15,642 nt of DNA from Coemansia sp. RSA 1804 (taxonomy: Eukaryota > Kickxellomycota > Kickxellomycetes > Kickxellales > Kickxellaceae): assembly GCA_027578815.1 (NCBI GenBank), contig JANBTH010000516.1:1-15642 (forward strand). Reading direction: 5' to 3'. Positions 1 through 7,402 of this stretch are shown one piece after another. The translations under genes and the position numbers were made by a program. Position 1 is the first letter of the stretch. Every line of letters begins with the position of its first letter. Under the pieces are notes generated by a model, which was given only the letters and a program-made list of their open reading frames with translations, made no database searches and was not told the DNA's origin.

Positions 1-1285
1 GCTCATATACAACATCATCAAGCTCGTCAAGCGTATGGAAAACGCCGCCAAGAAAGACATTTGTGTCTCCTGTAGAGCCAGTTTTGGAGATTCCTAATCC
101 ATGCTCAAGCTGTGCAGTGACGCTATCCAAATTCCCAGGAAACTGCTTATCGACATCGGTGTTTTCTAAGGGCTTTTGCAGAGATGAGGTGCTATGCTCG
201 GAGGCTAGATATACAGATGGGCCAACACTAATACCTATACTCTTTTCAGTGCCATTGCCATTGACATTGTCATTGTCATTGGTATTGTCGTCGTTGTCAT
301 CATCGTCGTCGTCGTAATCTTCATCTTCGTCCAGACCGCGCGAGACAAGTGGCATAGGAGCTTCGACTTTGCTCTCCAAGACAGCTTGGTCTGCGTCTGC
401 ATCACGCCGTTCAATGGCATTTGACGACTCCATCGGATCGCAACACGCACCAGGATTTTTGGAAGGGCCTCCGAATAGCTCCAATTCAACATTCACAAGA
501 TCCGTCAGAGCCGTGGACAAATGGGTGCATTGTGAACATTCATTGCTGTGGTACAGGACTGACAAATACTGCTCAAATATCGCCGTGCGGACATGAAATG
601 CAGCAAGAGCATATGTAATCGCACTTTCGGCTGCAGACACGTCGTTGGAAGCAGGCGTATTGTCTGTTGGTTTGGGTTCTGTCGCATCTGCCCCAGACGC
701 TGGAGACCCTGCGCCCAAGACAATCGAGCCCTCCCTGGACCACACTGCCATATCAATATCGCTGCCTGACAGAACAGATAGCATATCTTCGTCCGAGTCT
801 CCGGAAACCACCGAATTAATACGCGCCCTTTTCTCGGGCTTTCCAGCTCTGCCTTCGCTTTGGCCATTTTCGCGATCGGTCTGCTGTGATGCGCGCTTTG
901 TTGGATGAACATCTGACCGTCCATGGTTTGCAGTGGATATCGGCGTCTTTGCTCTTACAGAGTTGGTTCCCGACCCTGCAGATTCCTGTTTCGAACTGCC
1001 ACGCGATCTTGATTGTTCGAGTTCAAATATCGGCGGTGGAGGAGCATGGAAGCGCCATTGCTCAGGATGTGGAGATATAAACTGTTCCCAAAGCGATTGG
1101 GACTCGAGAGCTCTTTTGAGCCATGGTAGTTCGGCAGAAGATAAGTAGGAGGGCCATTCACCGCGTCGGTCCAGACAAAGGGCAACCTGGTAGCTGCGCT
1201 CAAGGAGGTTACGGGACACGGCAATATCATTGCTGACCCGTCGCAATCTTTCTATCTGGTCTTTTGCCGTCATAGCAGTGTCCAT
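1..1285 (-). CDS. Uncharacterised acidic, disordered protein (partial, C-terminus off the left edge)
   Basis: Seen: an uninterrupted minus-strand frame of 428 codons from ATG (1285-1283) to the window edge, with no stop. An in-frame TGA lies four codons before the ATG (1297-1295), so the start is firm and no intron is needed. The N-terminus (residues about 1-90) looks folded and helical, with charged and Trp-containing segments. Residues about 95-220 are rich in Ser, Lys and acidic residues, with a basic KPEKRAR stretch that could be a nuclear signal. Residues about 222-266 form a second hydrophobic, probably helical block with a C250-x2-C253 pair. Residues about 318-348 are an almost pure Asp/Asn/Glu tract coded by short GAC/AAT repeats. 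I do not recognise a family. The acidic tract and basic cluster suggest a nuclear or chromatin-associated protein, but this is only inference. It is transcribed divergently from the uL5m gene. Confidence 0.8.
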   Translation of the reverse strand, partial: MDTAMTAKDQIERLRRVSNDIAVSRNLLERSYQVALCLDRRGEWPSYLSSAELPWLKRALESQSLWEQFISPHPEQWRFHAPPPPIFELEQSRSRGSSKQESAGSGTNSVRAKTPISTANHGRSDVHPTKRASQQTDRENGQSEGRAGKPEKRARINSVVSGDSDEDMLSVLSGSDIDMAVWSREGSIVLGAGSPASGADATEPKPTDNTPASNDVSAAESAITYALAAFHVRTAIFEQYLSVLYHSNECSQCTHLSTALTDLVNVELELFGGPSKNPGACCDPMESSNAIERRDADADQAVLESKVEAPMPLVSRGLDEDEDYDDDDDDNDDNTNDNDNVNGNGTEKSIGISVGPSVYLASEHSTSSLQKPLENTDVDKQFPGNLDSVTAQLEHGLGISKTGSTGDTNVFLGGVFHTLDELDDVVYE

Positions 1286-2103
1286 TATTGGAAATCACCA
1301 ACTATCGAATGCGAATATGTAATGTTGTTGTCGATGCTGTTACGTGAGCTAGCACAAGAACAAAAGGCATAAGAGAGAACAAGGAAAATAACAAAAAAAA
1401 GGTTCAGAAGCCAGAGTTAGGTATAGAACAGGCTTATTTCTCCTTATAAAGTAGAATACAGAAAAGGGCGCTATTGACGAAATGCTCCGATTTCGAGGAT
1501 TGAATTGAAAAACAAAAGAGTGTGCACATGAACCAGCCCGAAGCAGTAGCAATAAACCAAAATGCTACAACGGAAAGGTATGCTGGCGCGCTAGGCTGTC
1601 TATAAACAAGTGCGCGCTCGGTGGGTGCGTGTACAATAAATAAATGACAAGCTGAAAATGCGACTATATCAAAATCCAAAAACCCCAAAGCCTGATAAAT
1701 AAACAAAAACAATTCAGAAAAACAAGCAAAGAAGCAGCAAAAAATAATGCGTTCTGCAAAAGAGCTTGTGATTCTGGAGAACCTCTAGTTTAGCGGACTT
1801 GTGCTGGTTCGTTTGCAATGGTGTTTTGGGCGCGTGTTCTTAAGTGCAAAAGCAGTGTAATCAGATCTGATTGGAGTTGATCGGGATACCTCTTAAGAAT
1901 CCAGCTAAAAAAATTGAGATAAAGTCTTTCTGTTTTACGTTTGAGCTAGTTTCAAATTCAACTCTGGTTGTTAACGTAGGTGCTTCTTTATTTTTCTCTA
2001 TTTATCTACTTTTTGTGGTCGATTCAGCCATAACAGACGGGTTAGACATTGCTTTATTTGCATTAATCAGAAGCAACGGAAGAGTGGACAGCAAATACCC
2101 GGA
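1286..2103. promoter_or_regulatory. Divergent intergenic region between the acidic-protein gene and uL5m
   Basis: AT-rich, 818 bases between two divergent start codons, so it should hold both promoters. Only short open frames without coding character occur on either strand. I see no clear TATAAA-type box next to either start, no tRNA-like A and B boxes and no long repeat. Core promoter elements cannot be assigned from the sequence alone. Confidence 0.5.
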
Positions 2104-2910
2104 ATGTTCGGCATGCAAGGATTGCGTAGGGTGGTGACCGGTGCAGGAGCAAGTCGTCTGTTCACAACAAGCGCAGCGCAAGGGTACCAGGCTCGTCTGA
2201 ATCAGTTCTACCACAACACCCTGCGCGACGACATGATGATTCTGCAATACGTGCCACCAAGTGTTCGCGCACGGACTGAAGCAGCAGAGGAGGCTCGGAT
2301 GAAGGGGTTCAAGGAAAACATGGCCGGCACTCCGCCGAACCCGTTGAAAAAGCACAAGGTTGTAAGGCGGGCGAAGCCAAAGATCCCCGAGCCAACAGCG
2401 CACAACTCGCCGTATGTGGACAAGGTGACGGTGCACATTCGCTGCAAAGAGGCGCTGAAGAACAAGCACCACTTGCTGTCGGCAATGATGGCGCTGCAGG
2501 TGCTGACGGGCAAGCGCGGAGAAGTCATCAAGGCGAAAAACGACGCAGCGCCCTGGAAGCTCAGGAAGGGGATGCCGATCTCAGCAAAGGTCGAGCTGAC
2601 GGGAGACAGCATGTACGAGTTTCTGGACAAGCTCATTGAGGTGGTTCTGCCGCGAATGAAGGAATATAATGGACTGCTGATGGACTCTGGCGATGGTGCT
2701 GGGAACTTTACTCTTGGGTTTGACAGCTCTGCGATCGGGCTGTTTCCAGAGATGGAGATGGTCTATGACATGTTCCCTCTGATCACTGGCTTCTATGTCA
2801 ACATCAAAACCACGGCGCTGCGCAATCCAAGCGGTCGTCTGCTACTCAGCGGACTTGGGGTTCCGTTCTTGCATGCGCGCAAGCCAAAGTCGGAGGGCTA
2901 CGAGCTCTAG
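2104..2910 (+). CDS. MRPL7: Mitochondrial large-subunit ribosomal protein uL5m (L5 family)
   Basis: 268 residues, single exon. Established family role: uL5 binds 5S rRNA or the central protuberance of the large ribosomal subunit; here it would act in the mitochondrial ribosome. Seen: a presequence-like N-terminus (residues 1-25) with Arg8, Arg9 and Arg18 and no acidic residue, with RLF-TTS at 18-23 resembling an R-3 processing site. A fungal-type extension follows to about residue 103. The L5 N-terminal domain spans about 104-160 (KVTVHIRCKEALKNK, then a LLSAMMALQVLTGKRG helix and a KLRKGMPI strand). The L5 C-terminal domain spans about 162-260, including VELTGDSMYEFLDKLIEVVLP, an FTLGFD strand near 202-207, an FPE segment near 214-216 and a GFYVNIKTTA strand near 229-238. 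The length is close to yeast Mrpl7. The symbol is by homology of family and could differ in the source organism. Confidence 0.93.
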   Translation: MFGMQGLRRVVTGAGASRLFTTSAAQGYQARLNQFYHNTLRDDMMILQYVPPSVRARTEAAEEARMKGFKENMAGTPPNPLKKHKVVRRAKPKIPEPTAHNSPYVDKVTVHIRCKEALKNKHHLLSAMMALQVLTGKRGEVIKAKNDAAPWKLRKGMPISAKVELTGDSMYEFLDKLIEVVLPRMKEYNGLLMDSGDGAGNFTLGFDSSAIGLFPEMEMVYDMFPLITGFYVNIKTTALRNPSGRLLLSGLGVPFLHARKPKSEGYEL

Positions 2911-3015
2911 ATATGGATATAGAGATTACCTACTCAAACATCCTCTTGTCTTCATTTTCTCCCCTTGTTTGTCCTTTGTCTATGAAGAGTGATACACTGT
3001 CTGGTCAGTGGCAAA

Positions 3016-3021
3016 AATAAA
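3016..3021 (+). terminator. Probable poly(A) signal of the uL5m gene
   Basis: AATAAA followed by an A-run, 106 nt after the uL5m stop codon and in AT-rich sequence. The position suits a 3'-end processing signal. The A-rich context makes a chance match possible. Confidence 0.45.
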
Positions 3022-3965
3022 AAAAAAAACTCGTACATCATCACTGACTTTTATTTCAATTTCCTTTTTCTTTTGGAGATACGCAACTGATTATATGTTA
3101 TCTGCAGTGAGCTGGCGTCAGCCGCCATTTGAGGTGTTGCAGGCGACCGTACCAGCGGATAGGGCCTGGTGGATGGTCCTGTGATCGAGCCCAGCCGCCA
3201 TTCCAACAGCTATCTAGAGTCTTCTTTTGCAAAAGTATTTATCGCCATGCAATGCAATCGCTGTCAAAGATAAGAACATAGCAATATGTTTATTTAACAT
3301 GATAAACACAGAATCTGAGTAGCTGAACATCTCTGTAGACAAAATAGATACAGATACAATGCATGGCAGCTAATTATATTATTACTATTAACAACCTTCC
3401 AGCAAATCCTTGGCACATGCTGTGCTGATAACAGCGGTTCGTCATCAATGGAATTGGCCATTTATCTTTGCTTGCCTGCCGTTATCTTTTAAGCGCAAGC
3501 AAAAGGATAAAAAGTATGGTGTCCTCGGGTTTTTCTGATCAATAAAGCGGCGAATATAAGACATCCGTTATCTCCGAGGTTTAGCACACGCTTTTCTCCC
3601 AGACTCTGGTTTCTCCTGTAGTGCACTAGAGAAAAAGCAACTGGAGTACACTTGTTGTCTCTCCAATCAGTGAATGGCCTCTGCTGGCTCTTTACAAGCA
3701 GGAAAACAATGGAAAGGGGCATGAGGGGCTCTTCTTCTGGTCCTCCCTCCGTTTGTGGAGTGCGCGGAAAATAATGAAAGTTTAGCGGCGGTGCGGCTAT
3801 TCTTTTTCTTTTCACGTTCTTTATTTGGAATTTTGTCCCTGTGCTCACGTTCTATTCTTTATCTCTTCCCCCGTTTTCACACACACATTTTATATACCTC
3901 CGCTAACAGCTTGTAATTACATTCGTCCGGTCCGTTCGTCCGCCTGCCTGTTTTTCTGTAGAACA

Positions 3966-3973
3966 TATAAAAG
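3966..3973 (+). promoter_or_regulatory. TATA box for the first carnitine acetyltransferase gene
   Basis: TATAAAAG, 141-148 nt upstream of ATG 4114, followed by a T/C-rich leader with no intervening ATG. The same octamer occurs at 15295-15302, about 95 nt before the start at the right edge. This agrees with transcription starting roughly 30-100 nt downstream. A further TATATA lies at 3891-3896. Confidence 0.55.
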
Positions 3974-4113
3974 GCATACATCCTGCCTGCCTGCTAGACC
4001 TTCTTTTCTTTTTTACTTTTAACTCCACAGTATCCGGTTTGTTGGTTTGCTACTAGCAGTACTTTGCGTTCTTGTTTCTTTTTTGCTTCCGGTTCTTTCA
4101 CGCCTGTCTCGAA

Positions 4114-6066
4114 ATGTACAAGGCAATTTCAACACTCAAACCTTCCTCCTCTGTATTCCGTCCGCTCACCACAGTCTCAAAGATAGCGCCAGCCTCAGCG
4201 CTTGTTTTCTCGCGCTCGCAGTCTACAACCATGCCATCCACCACATTGCAAAAGAAGCCGTCCGATCGCACGTCAGGAAAGCTGTTTGAGTTCCAGGCGC
4301 AGCTGCCTCGCTTGCCCGTGCCATCCCTGGATGAGACTCTCCCCAAATACCTAAAGACGCTGGAACCTCTGCTCTCGAAGGAGAAGCTTGCCAAGACCAA
4401 AAAGACCGTCGAGGAGTTTGCGCAGTCTGCACAGGGAAAGGAGCTCCAGCGTCGCCTTGAGGCGCGCGCAAGCGAGCCAGGGCGTGTCAACTGGCTGGCG
4501 GAGTGGTGGAACGACTTGAGCTACATGGGCTACCGCGATCCCGTTGTGCCGTACGTCAGCTACTTTTATGCTTACAAGGACGACAAGCTGCGGCGTGAGC
4601 CCACGAAGCGGGCAGCAGCCATTGTCCGTGCTGCGTGGGAGTTCCGTCGTCAAGTGTCAACCGGTGAGCTGGCTCCCGAGATGGCACGCACAACGCCGCT
4701 GTGCAGCTACAGCTACAACTACATGTTCAATGCCACCCGCATCCCCGTGAAGCCATCCGATTATGAGGCAACCTACGACCTGGCAACGAACGAGCGCATC
4801 ACCGTTGTCCGCAACAACCAGTTCTTTGACCTGCAGCTTGTCCACGACGGCCAGCTCCTATCTGCCGCCGAGATTGAAAGCCAGCTAGACAGGATCGTCG
4901 AGGTGGCCGACAGTGATGCCGCCGTGCCTGTTGGCATTCTTACGTCGGACAACCGCGATCTCTGGGCCGACAACTACAAGCTGCTTTCCGAAGCGTCTCC
5001 CAAGAATGCCGAGATATTGGAAAAGATCCAGAGCTCTGCATTCCTTCTTTGCCTTGACAACACACGCCCTGTGACGCGTGAGGAATACCATCGTACCTAC
5101 TGGCATGGAGATGGCAGCAACCGCTGGTTCGACAAGTCGCTCCAGTTCATCGTGTGCGACAACGGCAAGGCGGGGTTCCTGGGCGAGCACTCCAGCATGG
5201 ACGGTACGCCTACATGCCGTATGAACGACTACGTACTGGATCAGACGCTGAATAACAAGGTTGATTTGGGCAACGGTGCCGTTCGCGCCGGCCTGCCTGC
5301 ACCCGAGCAGCTGAGATTCGTGACCCCGCCTCCGGTTGTGCGTGCCATTGAAGAGGCAGGTAACCGCTTCAAGAGTGTTGTGGACCAGCACCAGCTCCGC
5401 GTGCTCCAGTACGAGGGCTTTGGCAAGGACGAGATCAAGAAGCTTGGCTTCTCGCCCGACGGATTCGTGCAGATGGCCATTCAGCTTGGCTACTTCAAGC
5501 TCTATGGCCAGTCCCGTGCCACCTACGAGGCTGCGGCCACTCGCAAGTTTGCCCATGGCCGCACCGAGACCTGCCGCTCTGTCTCAAACGAAAGCGTCGA
5601 GTTCTGCAAGAGCTTTGAGAATCCGCTGCTGAGCGCTGGCGAGAAGGTTGCTGCTCTCCAGGCTGCAGTCAAGGCCCACGGTTCATATGCAAAGGCTTGC
5701 TCTGATGGCAAGGGCGTCGACCGCCATCTGCTTGGCCTGCGGCTGTCTCTTAAGCCGGGCGAGGAAAAGCCAGCGATCTTTCAGGACCCTGCATACGCCG
5801 AGTCCTCGCATTGGTACCTCTCGACATCGCAGCTGTCGAGCGAGCACTTTGAGGGCTGGGGATTCAGCGAGGTCGTTCCGGACGGCTACGGCGTCGCCTA
5901 CACGATTCGCAAGGACTCAGTCATCTTCCACATTGCTGCAATGAAGAACAAGTTTGGCCTGAACTCTGACCATCTAGCCCACCTTGTCAAGGAGGCCCTT
6001 GGTGAGATGCGTCTGGCTGTCGTTGCTGCCAAGCTCAGCGAGACTGCTGCCAAGCCGAAGCTCTAA
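4114..6066 (+). CDS. CAT2: Carnitine O-acetyltransferase, mitochondrial/peroxisomal type
   Basis: 650 residues, single exon. Reaction: acetyl-CoA + carnitine to acetylcarnitine + CoA, the acetyl shuttle between peroxisome, mitochondrion and cytosol. Seen: the N-terminal choline/carnitine acyltransferase signature LPRLPVPSLDETL at 64-76; catalytic His359 in GEHSSMDGTPT, preceded by the RWFDKSLQFIVCDN segment; HGRTETCRS at 481-489, the carnitine-carboxylate motif; STSQ at 570-573, then VVPDGYG. All key family residues are present. Residues 1-39 carry Lys, Arg, Ser and Thr but no acidic residue, as expected for a mitochondrial presequence. A second in-frame ATG (4231) would remove it. The chain ends AKPKL; PKL is a weak variant of the peroxisomal PTS1 tripeptide. 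The start was chosen as the first ATG in frame; the frame is open further upstream (to about 4072) but has no ATG. Yeast Cat2 is likewise dual-targeted by two starts and a C-terminal AKL. A paralogue follows on the same strand. Confidence 0.95.
   Translation: MYKAISTLKPSSSVFRPLTTVSKIAPASALVFSRSQSTTMPSTTLQKKPSDRTSGKLFEFQAQLPRLPVPSLDETLPKYLKTLEPLLSKEKLAKTKKTVEEFAQSAQGKELQRRLEARASEPGRVNWLAEWWNDLSYMGYRDPVVPYVSYFYAYKDDKLRREPTKRAAAIVRAAWEFRRQVSTGELAPEMARTTPLCSYSYNYMFNATRIPVKPSDYEATYDLATNERITVVRNNQFFDLQLVHDGQLLSAAEIESQLDRIVEVADSDAAVPVGILTSDNRDLWADNYKLLSEASPKNAEILEKIQSSAFLLCLDNTRPVTREEYHRTYWHGDGSNRWFDKSLQFIVCDNGKAGFLGEHSSMDGTPTCRMNDYVLDQTLNNKVDLGNGAVRAGLPAPEQLRFVTPPPVVRAIEEAGNRFKSVVDQHQLRVLQYEGFGKDEIKKLGFSPDGFVQMAIQLGYFKLYGQSRATYEAAATRKFAHGRTETCRSVSNESVEFCKSFENPLLSAGEKVAALQAAVKAHGSYAKACSDGKGVDRHLLGLRLSLKPGEEKPAIFQDPAYAESSHWYLSTSQLSSEHFEGWGFSEVVPDGYGVAYTIRKDSVIFHIAAMKNKFGLNSDHLAHLVKEALGEMRLAVVAAKLSETAAKPKL
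4231..4233 (+). other. Alternative in-frame start codon giving a form without the mitochondrial presequence
   Basis: The second ATG after the TATA box, in frame with the first (4114) and with no other ATG between them. The context ACAACCATG has A at -3. Starting here gives 611 residues beginning MPSTTLQKK, which lack the presequence but keep the whole catalytic domain and the C-terminal PKL. The site aligns with the start of the paralogue's MPASSRS at 7403. Use by leaky scanning or by a later transcription start is inference, modelled on yeast CAT2. Confidence 0.55.
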
Positions 6067-6812
6067 TTGCATTAGACGGTTTCCTTCTTTTTTTGTTCTT
6101 TTTAGCACCGTTAGATTAAATGGTCTGTTCCAAATGTCCCAAATCTGATCCGCAGCACAAAGCGCCCTGAATCACAATTACAACTGGTACACAGCGTGTT
6201 AGAACTGAAGAACCAGCATGTAATGTATGCACAAGTGTATGGCGCCTCAGCATTTAGCGGCAATGTGATATGACATCGTTTACAAGAGCACTGCTGGTTT
6301 TTAGTTCTTTGCACCGCTCATGTGGAAGATAGACAACTGACGCCACCTGCGTCCTCTGGCCATTGTGTCTCTGTCTTTTGCAAGCTTCTGTCGTTGTTTC
6401 GAGGATGACCCACTGACTAGCAGATAGACAGATAAGCGGCGACTGTTGTTCGGCCATGTGCAGAGACAATTGACATTCCGCAGGCCTTGGAGATTCATGC
6501 TTCTCTCTTTTTCGCCAGCAAGCCTGGTCTTCCATTTCTCTTCCGCTAGCTCCTCCGCCCATTCGAATAGACTATATATACTTGCGTCTGGTGCTTGCAA
6601 CTTGTCATATCAGCCGTCTGCGCACAACAACCCCAAAGATCACCTGCACTGGCTCTTACTACAGCTCGTTTGCTCGCCCTGCCCCCCTGCTTTTTTGTGC
6701 CCTTACGGATTAATAGGAATCGGGGGATTTAATTTTCCTCTAGACATAAACTTCTCTTTCTCTCCAGTTTCTAGATCTCTTGTCGTTTATCCTTTGACGT
6801 CATTCATCCACC
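6067..6812. other. Spacer between the two carnitine acetyltransferase genes
   Basis: 746 bases. It holds the 3' UTR of the first gene, where no exact AATAAA is seen (ATTAAA-like text lies at about 6115-6120), and the upstream promoter of the second. A TATATATA box lies at 6573-6580. Open frames on both strands (for example minus 6254-6600 and plus 6446-6940) have no domain or composition suggesting protein coding. Confidence 0.5.
6573..6580 (+). promoter_or_regulatory. TATA-like box upstream of the predicted presequence exon
   Basis: TATATATA, 233 nt before the ATG at 6813. It could drive the long transcript containing the presequence exon. Short AT alternations are common in these spacers, so support is moderate. 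Confidence 0.35.
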
Positions 6813-6869
6813 ATGCTCAAGGTAGCGATTCTGTCTACGCGCAGGCTGAGGAACCTGCCAGCATACAAG
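6813..6869 (+). other. Predicted upstream coding exon (mitochondrial presequence) of the second carnitine acetyltransferase
   Basis: ATG in a good context (CATCCACCATG) with an in-frame TGA 18 nt upstream (6795-6797). It codes MLKVAILSTRRLRNLPAYK: 19 residues with six basic and no acidic residues, typical of a mitochondrial presequence. The exon ends AAG followed by GTAAGT (6870-6875), a consensus 5' splice site in phase 0. Joined to 7331 it continues in frame for 24 codons into ATG 7403. The joined N-terminus, 43 residues, is close in length and character to the 39-residue presequence of the neighbouring paralogue, and SQPTIKMP resembles SQSTTMP there. Not proven without transcript data. Confidence 0.6.
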
Positions 6870-7330
6870 GTAAGTCCAAACAGACCGATAGCTGTGTGCA
6901 CATACTTTTTGGATTAGCCTTGTCCCATTTCCCTGCCTGATTTTTTTTCTGAGTCGGATCTGACTGGGTCAGCGACTGTCACATGAAAGCGCGGTGGTCG
7001 GGAAGTTACAACTGGCTCTCATGGCTAGCAGGTTCACTATGTGTTCTCCGCCTTTTTCTAAACTACTGCGTATGCAAAATCATGTGCTCTTGTTGAGAGA
7101 TACTGAGAGGGATGGATAACGGTCCTTTTTTCTTAATCCCCTTTCTTCTTGGGATGGTTTTCTTTGTTTTGCGCTTTGTTACTTTTATGCTTTCCCTTCA
7201 TTGTTTGTTACGAAATAAGCCGTTATATATTACTAGAGGGACTAATTTGACTGCACCCTTCCTTTTAAAAATCCCGCCTATCTATATTGCCATTACTGCG
7301 TCATTGATTCATTGACGATAATACCAGTAG
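6870..7330 (+). other. Predicted intron with a tandem CAG/TAG acceptor
   Basis: Donor GTAAGT at 6870-6875. Acceptor sites CAG (7325-7327) and TAG (7328-7330) are directly adjacent, a NAGNAG arrangement. TTGAC at 7312-7316 could serve as branch site. Length is 461 nt, T-rich and without coding character. Cutting after TAG keeps the presequence in frame with the enzyme. Cutting after CAG leaves TAG as the first codon of the next exon, stopping translation after 19 codons. A third in-frame possibility is AG at 7401-7402, joining directly to ATG 7403. Confidence 0.5.
7224..7230 (+). promoter_or_regulatory. Possible internal TATA box for a short (cytosolic) transcript
   Basis: TATATAT inside the predicted intron, 173 nt before ATG 7403, a spacing like that of the TATA box of the first gene. 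A transcript starting here would lack the presequence exon. The match is short and may be chance. Confidence 0.25.
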
Positions 7331-7402
7331 GTCTGCCCAGTCGACTTTGCTGCCCCATCCTCTCCGCTAAGCAGCCTGTCCGTTTCACAACCGACAATAA
7401 AG

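Larger units (their letters stand above)
2911..4113. other. Intergenic region, uL5m 3' end to carnitine acetyltransferase promoter
   Basis: 1.2 kb without a convincing gene. It begins with the uL5m 3' UTR and its probable poly(A) signal (3016-3021). The last 250 bases (about 3850-4110) are pyrimidine-rich and contain a TATATA at 3891-3896 and a TATAAAAG at 3966-3973 ahead of the acetyltransferase start. No ATG occurs between that TATA box and the start codon at 4114. Open frames on the minus strand near 3489-3848 look random. I see no tRNA. Confidence 0.6.

Noticed and set aside
3105..3215. GC-richer patch in the spacer that could resemble a tRNA
   Set aside because: No proper A box or B box pair and no cloverleaf that I could fold by eye.
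3489..3848. Minus-strand open frame of 119 codons upstream of the first acetyltransferase
   Set aside because: It lies in the promoter and leader region, has no recognisable features and reads like random translation.
4072..4113. Longer N-terminus of the first acetyltransferase (14 more codons)
   Set aside because: The extension would begin at TTG; the first ATG in frame is 4114, which starts a good presequence.
4885..5556. Minus-strand open frame (223 codons) opposite the first carnitine acetyltransferase
   Set aside because: Antisense shadow of a well-supported gene; a similar frame occurs opposite the paralogue at 8228-8968 for the same reason.
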